Shown in pieces: positions 38,117 through 47,594 of a stretch of 64,000 nt of DNA. A program made the position numbers and the translations under genes. The notes under the pieces are model-generated. The model made no database searches. It was not told the origin of the DNA and saw only the letters and a list, made by a program, of their open reading frames with translations. The stretch is from Pseudomonadota bacterium (GTDB lineage: Bacteria; Tectomicrobia; Entotheonellia; Entotheonellales; Entotheonellaceae): NCBI GenBank assembly GCA_005777235.1, contig SXND01000087.1:35623-99622 (forward strand), in the 5' to 3' direction. Numbering within the stretch: the stretch's first letter is position 1; every line of letters begins with the position of its first letter.

Positions 38117-39664
38117 ATGACCTACGACGTCATTATCATTGGGGCCGGTTCCGCCGGGGCCATTCTGGCCTCGCGCTTAAGTGAAGATCCGCAACGCTCC
38201 GTGCTGCTCGTTGAAGCCGGCCCGGATTATCCGCAGTTTGAGCACCTGCCGGAAGAAGTGAAGTACGGCTACGCCACGGAAATCGACATCATGACCAGCG
38301 ATCACAACTGGCAATTTGTCGGCAAAGCCACCGACGACGCCCCGGAAATGCTGGTGCCACGCGGCAAAGTCACCGGCGGATCGAGTGCGATCAACGGCCA
38401 GGTGTTCCTGCGCGGCGTGCCGGAAGATTACGACTCCTGGGCCGCCATGGGCAACAACCAGTGGGGTTTTCAGGAGCTGCTGCCGTATTTTTGCAAACTG
38501 GAGAACGACCAGAATTTCCAGGACGAATTCCATGGCAACTCCGGTCCCATCATCACGCACCGCTTTGCGCGTGACACCTGGCTGCCGAGTCAGGTGGCGT
38601 TCTACGACGCCTGCCGCGCCGCCGGGTTCCCGGATTGCGCTGATCACAATCACCCCGAGTCCACCGGGGTCGGTCCCACGCCGTTCAACAACCCCAACGG
38701 CATTCGCTACAGTACAGCCCTGGGCCATCTGAGCCAGGCGCGGCATCGTCTTAACCTGACCATTCAGGCCAATTGCCTGGTCAGGCGCCTGCTGTTTCAC
38801 GACAAGCGCGCCACTGGCGTCGAGGTCGAGCGCGGCGGCGCAACGTTTGTGGTCACGGGCAACGAGATTATCCTGAGCGCCGGCGCCATTGGCTCGCCGC
38901 ATATCCTCTTGCTCTCCGGGGTAGGGCCGGCAGCGCAACTGTCGCGCCTGGGCATTCCCGTGGTGGTGGACTTGCCGGGCGTGGGGAAGAACCTGCGCGA
39001 TCACCCGCTGGTGTGGGCGACTTGGCGCACCAGGCCGGAGTTCCCGCTTGATGGCATGGCGCCGCGCATGCAAGTGTGTCTGCGCTATACGGCCGAGGGC
39101 TCGGACCTGCGCAATGACATGAAAATCTCCATGCAATCATTTGCCACCGAGCGTCTGAATCGCGGCGGGCAGCGCATGGGGGCCCTGGGCATTCGCATGA
39201 CCTCTGGCATCCAACTGGCCATTGGCCAGGGCGAACTCTCCCTCACCTCTGCCGACCCGAAGGTGCAGCCGTTGCTCGATTACCGTTATCTGGAGGACGC
39301 CTTTGACCGGCAGCGCCTGCGCGACTCCATTCGTCTGTGCGTCAAGCTGGCCGAGCACGAAAGTTTCCGCGACATTATTGCTGAGCGCATTGAGCCCACC
39401 GATGCCGACCTGGCCAGCGATGCGGCCCTGGACGCCTGGTTGCGGCACGAAGTGACCACCTCGCAGCATATTTCCTGCACCTGCAAGATGGGACCAGCGT
39501 CTGACCCCCTGGCGGTGGTCGATCAGTTTGGACGTGTGCATGGTCTGGACAACCTGCGGGTGGTGGATGCCTCGATCATGCCCGACTGTGTGCGGGCCAA
39601 TACCAACGTGACCACCATGATGATCGGGGAACGTCTGGCCGATGTGATCCGGCAAGAGATGTGA
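38117..39664 (+). CDS. GMC-family FAD oxidoreductase (choline dehydrogenase-like)
   Basis: YDVIIIGAGSAGAILASRLSEDPQRSVLLVEAGP; GGSSAINGQVFLRG; C-terminal VHGLDNLRVVDASIMPDCVRANTNVTTMMIGERLAD. Confidence 0.93.
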   Translation: MTYDVIIIGAGSAGAILASRLSEDPQRSVLLVEAGPDYPQFEHLPEEVKYGYATEIDIMTSDHNWQFVGKATDDAPEMLVPRGKVTGGSSAINGQVFLRGVPEDYDSWAAMGNNQWGFQELLPYFCKLENDQNFQDEFHGNSGPIITHRFARDTWLPSQVAFYDACRAAGFPDCADHNHPESTGVGPTPFNNPNGIRYSTALGHLSQARHRLNLTIQANCLVRRLLFHDKRATGVEVERGGATFVVTGNEIILSAGAIGSPHILLLSGVGPAAQLSRLGIPVVVDLPGVGKNLRDHPLVWATWRTRPEFPLDGMAPRMQVCLRYTAEGSDLRNDMKISMQSFATERLNRGGQRMGALGIRMTSGIQLAIGQGELSLTSADPKVQPLLDYRYLEDAFDRQRLRDSIRLCVKLAEHESFRDIIAERIEPTDADLASDAALDAWLRHEVTTSQHISCTCKMGPASDPLAVVDQFGRVHGLDNLRVVDASIMPDCVRANTNVTTMMIGERLADVIRQEM

Positions 39665-40037
39665 TAACACCTGCCCTGGCCACGATGGTGGCCAGGCAGG
39701 GCCCATAGACCCGGCATGATGATGGGATCATCCTTGTAGCCTTGCCTGCAGGACTAGCGGTATCTAGTGCTTGTGATACATAGCACCTGTCCCGTCCCCT
39801 CTCCCCCCGGGAGAGGGCGAGGGGCCCCAGGCGTTGCTCCGTCCCACAAGCCCTCACCCCGACCCTCTCCCGAGGGGGGAGGGAGCTGGGAGGCCTTGTT
39901 ACACAAGACGTCACCCTTCCCCTGGCGCTCATGGTCCATAGACCACGCTATGGTGCTACAGCGGGACGGTACATGCACCCCTGCAGCACCGCCCGGCACG
40001 CAGGGTCATTCAGTTTTCGATGGTGGCGCGATAGGTG

Positions 40038-40096
40038 CCTGGGAGCGCGGGCGTCTCGCCCGCTCCGGATGCGGGCGAGACGCCCGCGCTCCCAGG
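40038..40096. repeat. REP-like palindrome
   Basis: cctgggagcgcgggcgtctcgcccgctccggatgcgggcgagacgcccgcgctcccagg. Confidence 0.88.
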
Positions 40097-40251
40097 AAAA
40101 CCGGTCTGTTTCTTGCCCAAACTGGACAACTGAATGACCCTTCCGGCACGGAATCATCCTTGACTCGCAGCACCATGATATTATAGATATGCCCATGTCC
40201 CAGCTGTTCATGCCCTGTCTGCCTCGTCACCGCGCTCGAAAGGAGCACCGC

Positions 40252-43152
40252 ATGCGTATCCTTGGGCCTGTGTTGTCCGTGCTCCTCCTGGCGGTGCTTG
40301 TAGGATGCCTGGCGCCGCTGACCCGCGTCGCCCCGCCATCCAACGCACTCTCAACGGCGCCCAGGCTGCGCCTGGAGACCGACATGCACACCGCGCCGAT
40401 CCGGCGCATTGGCCTGGACGCGGCGCAGCGCTTCCTGGTGACCGGCTCACATGACAAGACCGTGCGGCTGTGGGAGCTGGCCAGCGGGCGCTTGCTGCAC
40501 ACGCTGCGGCCGCCCATCGGAGCCGGCAACGAGGGCAAGATCTACGCCGTGGCCCTGTCGCCCGATGGCAGCACCGTGGCCGCAGCGGGGTTCACGGACC
40601 CTGCGGGCCAGCGCCAGTCCCTCTACCTGTTCGACCGCGCCAGTGGCCAGCTGCGCCAGCGCCTCAGCGAGCTGCCCGCGTCGGTCCACCACCTGGCCTA
40701 TGCCCGCGATGGGGCGCTCCTGGTGGCGACGCTGGCTGGCACGCACGGCATGCACCTCTACCGCAGTCGCGATGGGACGGAGGTAGGGCGCGACCCGGCG
40801 TATGACGATAACAGCCATGGAGCGGATTTCGACCCCAGCGGACGCCTGGTGACCACGTCATATGATGGCCTGGTGCGGCTCTACGACCGCGACTTCCGCC
40901 TGCGCCTCAAGCGCCAGGCTCCGGGCGGCAAGCGACCGTTTGCCGTGGCCTTCTCCCCCGATGGCAGCCGCATCGCCGTGGGGTTTGAGGACTCCACGCG
41001 GGTGGATGTGCTCTCCGGGCAGGATCTCACGCCGCTGTATGCACCGGATACCACGGGGGTGGACAACGGAAATTTGGGCACGGTGGCCTGGTCGGCAGAC
41101 GGGCAGTGGCTCTACGCTGTGGGGCGCTACCAGGAACACGGCCTACACCCCATCCGCCGCTGGGCTGCCGGGGGCCGGGGCGCAGCCACCAACCTGCCCA
41201 CGACAGCGCAGGACACTATGCGGCACCTGCTGCCACTGGCCGGCGGTGGAGTGGTCTTCGGGGCGGGAGGCCCGGCCTGGGGGGTGCTGGACGCCTCCGG
41301 GCAAGCGCTGCGCCTCCAGGGGGCCGCCACAGCGGATTTTCGTGACCTCCTGAAGGGCTTCCAACTGGCGCCCGATGCCAGCACCGTGCAGTTTGGCTAT
41401 GAGTACGAGGGCAAGACGCTGGCTCGCTTTGCCGTGCGCGACCGCGTCCTCACCCTGGCGCCTGCTGCAGACCGCACCCTGGTAGCGCCGCGGACCACGG
41501 CCCCTGGTCTGGAGATCCACGATTGGCAAGGCACCACCACCCCGCGCCTCCATGGCACGCCCCTGAAGCTCTTACCCTACGAAATCTCCCGCAGCCTGGC
41601 CATCGCCCCTGACCACCAGCGCTTCCTACTTGGGACGGAGTATCGCCTGCGCCTGTTCGACCGTCGTGGTGCCGAGCTGTGGCAGGCCGCCATCCCCGGC
41701 GTGGCCTGGAGCGTCAACCTCGCCAGCCAGGCGCCGGTCGCCGTGGCAGCCTTTGGCGATGGCACCATCCGCTGGTACCGCCTGCACGACGGCCAGGAGC
41801 TGCTCACCTTGTTCCCGCATAACGACCGCAAACGCCGGGTGCTGTGGACGCCCTCGGGCTACTACGACGCCTCCCCCGGCGCCGCAGACCTCATCGGCTG
41901 GCACGTCAACCGGGGGCGCGACCAGGAAGCCGACTTCTTCCCGGTCGGCCAGTTCCGCAACACCTTCTATCGCCCGGGCGTGGTGGCACGTGTGTTGGAG
42001 TCCAGCGACGAAGCCGAAGCCGTGCGCCCGGCCAACGCCGAGGCCAATCGGCGTCAGGAGACGGTGACGCTGCAGCAGCGCCTGCCGCCAGTGGTGCAGA
42101 TCCTCACGCCGCAGGACAACGCCACGGTCTCGACGCCGCAGCTCACGGTGCGTTTGAGTTTGCGCTCGCCCTCGGGCGAGCCGGTGACTGCCATCAAGGG
42201 CCTGGTCGATGGCCGCCCGGCAGGGCAACCCCGGGGCATCGGTCTAACCACGCCAGGGGAGAGGGAGCAGGAGATCGCCGTGCCCATCCCACCGCGTGAT
42301 GTCGAGGTCTCGATCATCGCCAAAAACCGCTACGCCGTCAGCGTGCCCTCGACCATCCGCCTGCGCTGGCAAGGCGCGCCGCCGGCTCAGGCGGAATTTG
42401 TCGCCAAGCCCAAGCTCTACGTCCTGGCCGTCGGCGTCAGCCGCTATCAGCAACCCAGCCTCAACCTCGACTTTGCTGCCAAAGACGCCCAGGACCTCAG
42501 CGCCGCCCTGCGCCGCCAGCACGGGAAACTGTACCGCGACGTTGAGGTGCGCCTGCTCACCGACGCCCAGGCGAACCGCGATGCCGGGCTCGATGGCCTC
42601 ACCTGGCTGGAGCGCTAGACCACCGACAAAGATGTCGCAGCGCTGTTTGTCGCCGGGCATGGGGTGAAGGATGCTAATGGCGTGTACTATTTCCTGCCGG
42701 CGAATGTGGACCCTGAGCGCTTGAAAAGCGCCGGCGTGGCGGCGAGCGATTCCAAAAATACCGTGGCGACTCTGGCCGGCACAGTGCTGTTCTTCCTCGA
42801 TACCTGCCATTCGGGTAACGTCATGGGCAGCGGTAAATTCCGCGCCCCCCTGCATATCACCGGGGTGATCAACGCACTGGCCAGCGCTGAAGATGGCGCC
42901 GTGGTGTTTGCCGCCTCCACCGGCAAGCAGTTCTCGCTGGAAAACCCGGCGTGGGGTAATGGCGCCTTTACCAAGGCCCTGGTCGAAGGTTTAACGGGCC
43001 AGGCCGATTACGGCAAGAAGGGGCGCATCACGGTCAACATGCTCGACCTGTACCTGTCGGAGCGCGTCAAGGAACTCACCGGCGGCAAGCAGACGCCCAC
43101 CACCACCAAACCACCGAGCACGCCGGACTTCCCGGTAGCGCTGGTGCCGTAG
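40252..43152 (+). pseudogene. WD40-repeat/caspase-like (peptidase C14) lipoprotein with in-frame TAG at 42616-42618
   Basis: Lipobox LLAVLVGC; WD40 motif GSHDKTVRLWELASGRLLHTL; caspase dyad AGHGV and DTCHSG lie downstream of the stop; same frame across the TAG (WLER*TTDKDVAALFVAGHG). Confidence 0.8.
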
Positions 43153-43182
43153 GGCCCGCACTGTCGGCCGTGAGCAGGTTGC

Positions 43183-43243
43183 CATGGGAGCGCGGGCATC
43201 CTGCCCGCCTCTTCGGAGCGGGCGGGACGCCCGCGCTCCCAGG
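43183..43243. repeat. REP-like palindrome
   Basis: catgggagcgcgggcatcctgcccgcctcttcggagcgggcgggacgcccgcgctcccagg. Confidence 0.85.
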
Positions 43244-43303
43244 AACAGACCAGGGCCCAAGAGGATCTATGGAAGTGCACGAGGGACGGAGAAGGAATGT
43301 TCT

Positions 43304-43966
43304 ATGACGACCGCAGAAATGACCACCACCGTCAGCGAGACCCTGGCAGAGGTGCTGGAGCACCTGGGAGACATGCCGCCCAGCCGCATCCGCTTCCGCC
43401 CGGCCATGGGCACTGCCACGGAAGCGGATGTGCTGGCTATTCATGACCGTGAGGGGCGCTTGTATGAATTGCTTGATGGGACTTTGGTGGAGAAAGCTAT
43501 GGGATTTCGCGAGTCGCTGCTAGCGTGTGCCTTGATTGATCTCCTGCGCGGCTTCGTCATCCCGCGCCGTCTCGGTATCGTCACCGGCGAAGCGGGCATG
43601 ATGCGGCTCGCTGCGGGCCTCGTGCGTATCCCCGATGTCGCCTTTATTGCCTGGGAGCGTCTGCCCAACCGCCGCATCCCCAGCGAACCCATCCCCGACG
43701 TCGCCCCCAATCTCGCCGTCGAAGTGCTCAGCGCTGGGAATACGGCCGGGGAAATGGCCCGCAAGCGCCAGGAATATTTTGACGCTGGCGTGCAGCTCCT
43801 GTGGCAGATCGATCCCCAGAGCCGGACGGTCGAGGTGTTCACCTCCCCTGCGCAGGCGACGCTCCTGCACGCCGAGGCGACCCTGGACGGGGGGAGTGTC
43901 TTGCCGGGGTTTCGCCTGCCGCTGCCGACCTTGTTTGCCGAACTCGACCTGCAGGGCGAGGCCTAA
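43304..43966 (+). CDS. Uma2-family (DUF820) putative endonuclease
   Basis: DREGRLYELLDGTLVEKAMG...LVRIPDVAFIAWERL...PDVAPNLAVEVLSAGNTAGEMARKRQEYFDAGVQLLWQIDPQSRTVEVF. Confidence 0.9.
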   Translation: MTTAEMTTTVSETLAEVLEHLGDMPPSRIRFRPAMGTATEADVLAIHDREGRLYELLDGTLVEKAMGFRESLLACALIDLLRGFVIPRRLGIVTGEAGMMRLAAGLVRIPDVAFIAWERLPNRRIPSEPIPDVAPNLAVEVLSAGNTAGEMARKRQEYFDAGVQLLWQIDPQSRTVEVFTSPAQATLLHAEATLDGGSVLPGFRLPLPTLFAELDLQGEA

Positions 43967-44098
43967 GAACCTGGGCGCAGACTACGAGCCAACAGGTAAA
44001 ATCCCTCACCCCGAGGGAGAGGGAGCCGCAGGATCTTGTGGCGCCAGCACGTACGCTGGCGTGCCACCTATGGGCCAGGCCCATGAAAGGATGACCGT

Positions 44099-45607
44099 AT
44101 GTCCACTGCTGATATGCTAACCGCCCTGTCGCCCGGCATGCTGGTGCCCTACGGTGGCAACAAGTACACCCGCGTGCCGGACGCCATCGCCGCTGCCTTT
44201 CGACCGGGTGATCACCTGGTCGTCGTGCAGACGGACGGGAGTGTCTTACATATCCCAGAAGCGCAGCAGACGCTGGTCGCTGAGGCGGTCGCGCAAGCCC
44301 GAGCCGCCTTTGTAACCCTGCGTGCCGTGGAAGAGACGCAGATTGACCGCTTCTACGACCGTTTTAACGGGCGTCTGGCTGACGAGAGCGTGTGGGCCCA
44401 GATTGCTGCCGCCAATGCCCACGACGTGGCCGCAGCCCAGGCGCGTGGGCGCTCCACCACCCGTTTGCTGGCCGATACGCGCATGCGCCGCCGCATGCTG
44501 GAAGCCGTGGCACAGTGGCGTGCGCTGCCCCCACGGCGCGGTCAGGTGCTGGACAGGATCGCACATCCGGGCTGGACCGTGGAACAAGTGGCGGACGGCC
44601 TGGGGGTCATTGCTTTTGTGTTCGAGGGGCGTCCCAACGTCTTTGCCGATGCTACTGGCGTGCTGCGTAGTGGCAATACCGCAGTGATGCGCATCGGCAG
44701 TGACGCCCTCGGCACGGCGCGGGCCATTGCCACCCACGCGCTGCAACCGGCCCTGGCCGAGGCCGGACTCCCCGCAGGCGCCGTGGTGCTGGTGGACAGT
44801 GCCGAACGCGCCGCTGGCTGGGCGCTGTTCAGCCAGCGCGACGTGGCCCTGGCGGTGGCCCGCGGCTCGGGCAGTGCCGTAGCCCAACTGGGGGCGATTG
44901 CGCGGCAGGCCGGTATTCCGGTAAGCCTGCACGGCACCGGTGGGGCCTGGATGGTGGTGGACGACACCGCTGATGCGGCCTATCTGCGCCAGGTGGTCTT
45001 CCACTCTACCGACCGCAAGGTGTGCAATACGCTCAACGTCGTCTGCCTACCACAAGGCCGGGCCGCCGAACTGGCGCCAGCAGTGCTGGCGGGTCTCACA
45101 GCGCGGGGGGAGAAGCTCGGATATGCCTATAAGCTGCACGTCACGCCCCAGGCCGAGGGTATCATCCCGCCAGCGCTGTTTCAGACCACGGCGCGCATGC
45201 AACGGGCCGAGGGTGTGGTCGAGGAAGTGCTAGTAGCGCGCATTGCCGCCGAGCAACTCGGTCATGAATGGGAATGGGAGGGCACGCCGGAGGTGACGCT
45301 GACGGTGGTGCGTGATACCGAGGAAGCGGTGGCCCTGTGCAACACCTACAGCCCGCGCTTTGTCGCTTCACTGGTGAGTCAAGACCCGGCAGCCCATGAG
45401 CGCTTCTTCCGCACCGTCGAGGCCCCGTGTGTTGGCAACGGCTTGACGCGCTGGCTCGATGGCCAGTTTGCCTTGCAGCGCCCGGAGCTGGGCTTAACCA
45501 ACTGGCAGGAGGGCCGTCTGTTTGCCCGCCATAGCATTCTCACGGGCGACGGGGTGTATACCATTCGCCTGCGCGTGCATCAGACGGACCCGGAGATTCA
45601 TCAGTGA
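44099..45607 (+). CDS. ProA-like aldehyde dehydrogenase (glutamate-5-semialdehyde dehydrogenase family)
   Basis: DGLGVIAFVFEGRPNVFADATGVLRSGNTAVMRIGSDA...VVFHSTDRKVCNTLNVVCLP. Confidence 0.8.
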   Translation: MSTADMLTALSPGMLVPYGGNKYTRVPDAIAAAFRPGDHLVVVQTDGSVLHIPEAQQTLVAEAVAQARAAFVTLRAVEETQIDRFYDRFNGRLADESVWAQIAAANAHDVAAAQARGRSTTRLLADTRMRRRMLEAVAQWRALPPRRGQVLDRIAHPGWTVEQVADGLGVIAFVFEGRPNVFADATGVLRSGNTAVMRIGSDALGTARAIATHALQPALAEAGLPAGAVVLVDSAERAAGWALFSQRDVALAVARGSGSAVAQLGAIARQAGIPVSLHGTGGAWMVVDDTADAAYLRQVVFHSTDRKVCNTLNVVCLPQGRAAELAPAVLAGLTARGEKLGYAYKLHVTPQAEGIIPPALFQTTARMQRAEGVVEEVLVARIAAEQLGHEWEWEGTPEVTLTVVRDTEEAVALCNTYSPRFVASLVSQDPAAHERFFRTVEAPCVGNGLTRWLDGQFALQRPELGLTNWQEGRLFARHSILTGDGVYTIRLRVHQTDPEIHQ

Positions 45608-45617
45608 CACGCTCCCC

Positions 45618-46832
45618 CTAATCGCTGAGAAGCGATCTAGGCGGAGCTTCTTGGGACAAGCCCAAGCTACTTGCAGGGTGTCCGCCTGAACTACCTGGCG
45701 ACAAGCCAGGATACTTGACAGGATGCACGCATATGACAGCGTTTGGTACGCTACGACCGGGAATAAGGGAATGATGTTGACCGACAGCCAGGATATTCAC
45801 GCTGCCAATGACGTCACGCGGTGCCGTCTGTCCGCATCTGCGACAGCGGTATATCCGCCGGCCCTTGTTCCGCTCCCCGCATACGGGACACGTTTGCGAG
45901 GTATAATGTTCATCGACTTCAATCGCCCCAGCGGTCTTGTAGTCCAACTGTCCGATGATCTGGCGATTACAGGCACTGCTGACCTGTTGGGCTTGCCTCC
46001 GTCCGATCGTGTGTGCGGCATCGTTAAACGGCTTCCCGACAAAGCACGTGGCGTCTGGAAAAGCCTCCACCACTTTGCGCGTGGCTTTGTGGGTCAAGTC
46101 ACGCATCCTGCAATGCGTCTTCGCCAGCATCCTCGCTTTGCGCTTTTGCAAGCGCTTCCACTGCCGAGAGCCTTTCGTCTTGGCGCTTTGCGCATGGCTG
46201 CACGACGCCAGCCGTTTGTTTCTGTATTGCACTGTGGCTTTTGCTCCACGGCCACTGACCAGAATGGCCTTCTCGCCATCAGTAGCAGCAATGAGGGTAT
46301 TCACCCCAAGGTCTACGCCGATAACTATCTTCTGTGGCCGGGGAGCATCTGGAATTTCACAAATGAGCCGCACCGCTGCCATACTGATACGCACTTCCAT
46401 CAGTCTACCAGGAAGCGCCACAGGCATGGAAATACGCAAGGTGCCACTGGCGCCGTGGGGCAGGATGAGCTTGCCGTCTCGGAGTCTGGCATCCTGGTTG
46501 GTGTACACGACATCGCGGTACCGCAGGCGTTTCCAGGGGTAGCGGGCTTCCTTATGGCCGTTCTTGCGCAACTGCCGCGTACTGTTCACCGCCTCACAGA
46601 ACTCCCCGATAATCTGTTGGGTACTCTGCGCGCTCAACCCTGGATACCGCCCCTTACACCATCTCGCCCACCGGCTCTTGCTGGGCCACTTGAGGTGAAG
46701 CCTACGCAGTCGGTGGTGTCGTTCAACCAGGTCACTCCACAGGCGAGCGGCTTCCTTGCGAGACGCGGTGAACGTGTGCCACTCCGTGGCTGTTCTAGGC
46801 ATCCGATGTATTTCTATCGTCCTATAGCTCAT
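45618..46832 (-). CDS. tnpB: TnpB-family protein (copy 5), divergent lineage with Lys at the expected RuvC-II Glu
   Basis: GVDLGVNTLIAATDGE; CFVGKPFNDAAHTIGRRQAQQVSSACNRQIIGQLDYKTAGAIEVDEHYTSQTCPVCG; RCGQTAPRDVIGSVNIL. Confidence 0.85.
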   Translation of the reverse strand: MSYRTIEIHRMPRTATEWHTFTASRKEAARLWSDLVERHHRLRRLHLKWPSKSRWARWCKGRYPGLSAQSTQQIIGEFCEAVNSTRQLRKNGHKEARYPWKRLRYRDVVYTNQDARLRDGKLILPHGASGTLRISMPVALPGRLMEVRISMAAVRLICEIPDAPRPQKIVIGVDLGVNTLIAATDGEKAILVSGRGAKATVQYRNKRLASCSHAQSAKTKGSRQWKRLQKRKARMLAKTHCRMRDLTHKATRKVVEAFPDATCFVGKPFNDAAHTIGRRQAQQVSSACNRQIIGQLDYKTAGAIEVDEHYTSQTCPVCGERNKGRRIYRCRRCGQTAPRDVIGSVNILAVGQHHSLIPGRSVPNAVICVHPVKYPGLSPGSSGGHPASSLGLSQEAPPRSLLSD

Positions 46833-47010
46833 GGTGGAAGTGTACGATGCACGGACGGCAAGAGCAACGCTGTTGCGCTCACCGCACAACGCTCGCTTCA
46901 CCCTCAGCTAAGCACGGGGTGCTCTAGCTAGAGTACTACGAGCGGCAATCTGATAGGCCGCAGACGACGCCCAGGCCACGCGGCGGCCCCCACGCGCCGG
47001 AGGAGCACGT

Positions 47011-47541
47011 ATGCCGCGCCCACTCCACGCCTACTGGCACGATCTCCTCAAGCCCGTGCTGCGGCGTGACCCGCCCCCGATCATCCCGCAGGCGCTCATC
47101 CTGCATGAGCGTCAGGTGCTGCTGGTGCAGCGGGCCAGCCCGCGTTTCTGGGAACTGCCAGGCGGGCGCATGGCACCAGGGGAGACGCCGGAAGAGACTG
47201 TTCGGCGGGAAGTCTGGGAAGAGACCGGTGTGCAGGTGGCAATTGTTGAGCTGCTGGGCTGGTACGAGCGCACGGGCTTTCGGGCGCATTGGGCGCCAGT
47301 GTACCTCGGTCGTCCGCAGGGTGGGACGCCACAGCCCCAGGACGAGGATAGTGTCCAGGCGCGGTATTTTCCCCTGCAGCAGTTGCCACGGGGGCTATGC
47401 CCCTGGTATCGCACCATCCTCGACACGGATCTGTCCAGCCCCCAACCTCGGCCGTTACGGCAACGCCAACACCTGGGGGTGGGCACCGTGCTGCACTGTC
47501 TGGGGCTCGATCTGGGCAGCCGTCTGGGCTTCTTCCCCTAG
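47011..47541 (+). CDS. Nudix hydrolase
   Basis: Nudix box GGRMAPGETPEETVRREVWEETGV. Confidence 0.93.
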   Translation: MPRPLHAYWHDLLKPVLRRDPPPIIPQALILHERQVLLVQRASPRFWELPGGRMAPGETPEETVRREVWEETGVQVAIVELLGWYERTGFRAHWAPVYLGRPQGGTPQPQDEDSVQARYFPLQQLPRGLCPWYRTILDTDLSSPQPRPLRQRQHLGVGTVLHCLGLDLGSRLGFFP

Positions 47542-47594
47542 AGCATCCTGCGTCGGCCTGACAGCCTGACTCTCGGCCTTACGACTGCGTGGGT

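Noticed and set aside
45723-46931. Plus-strand 402-aa ORF
   Set aside because: Antisense of TnpB copy 5.
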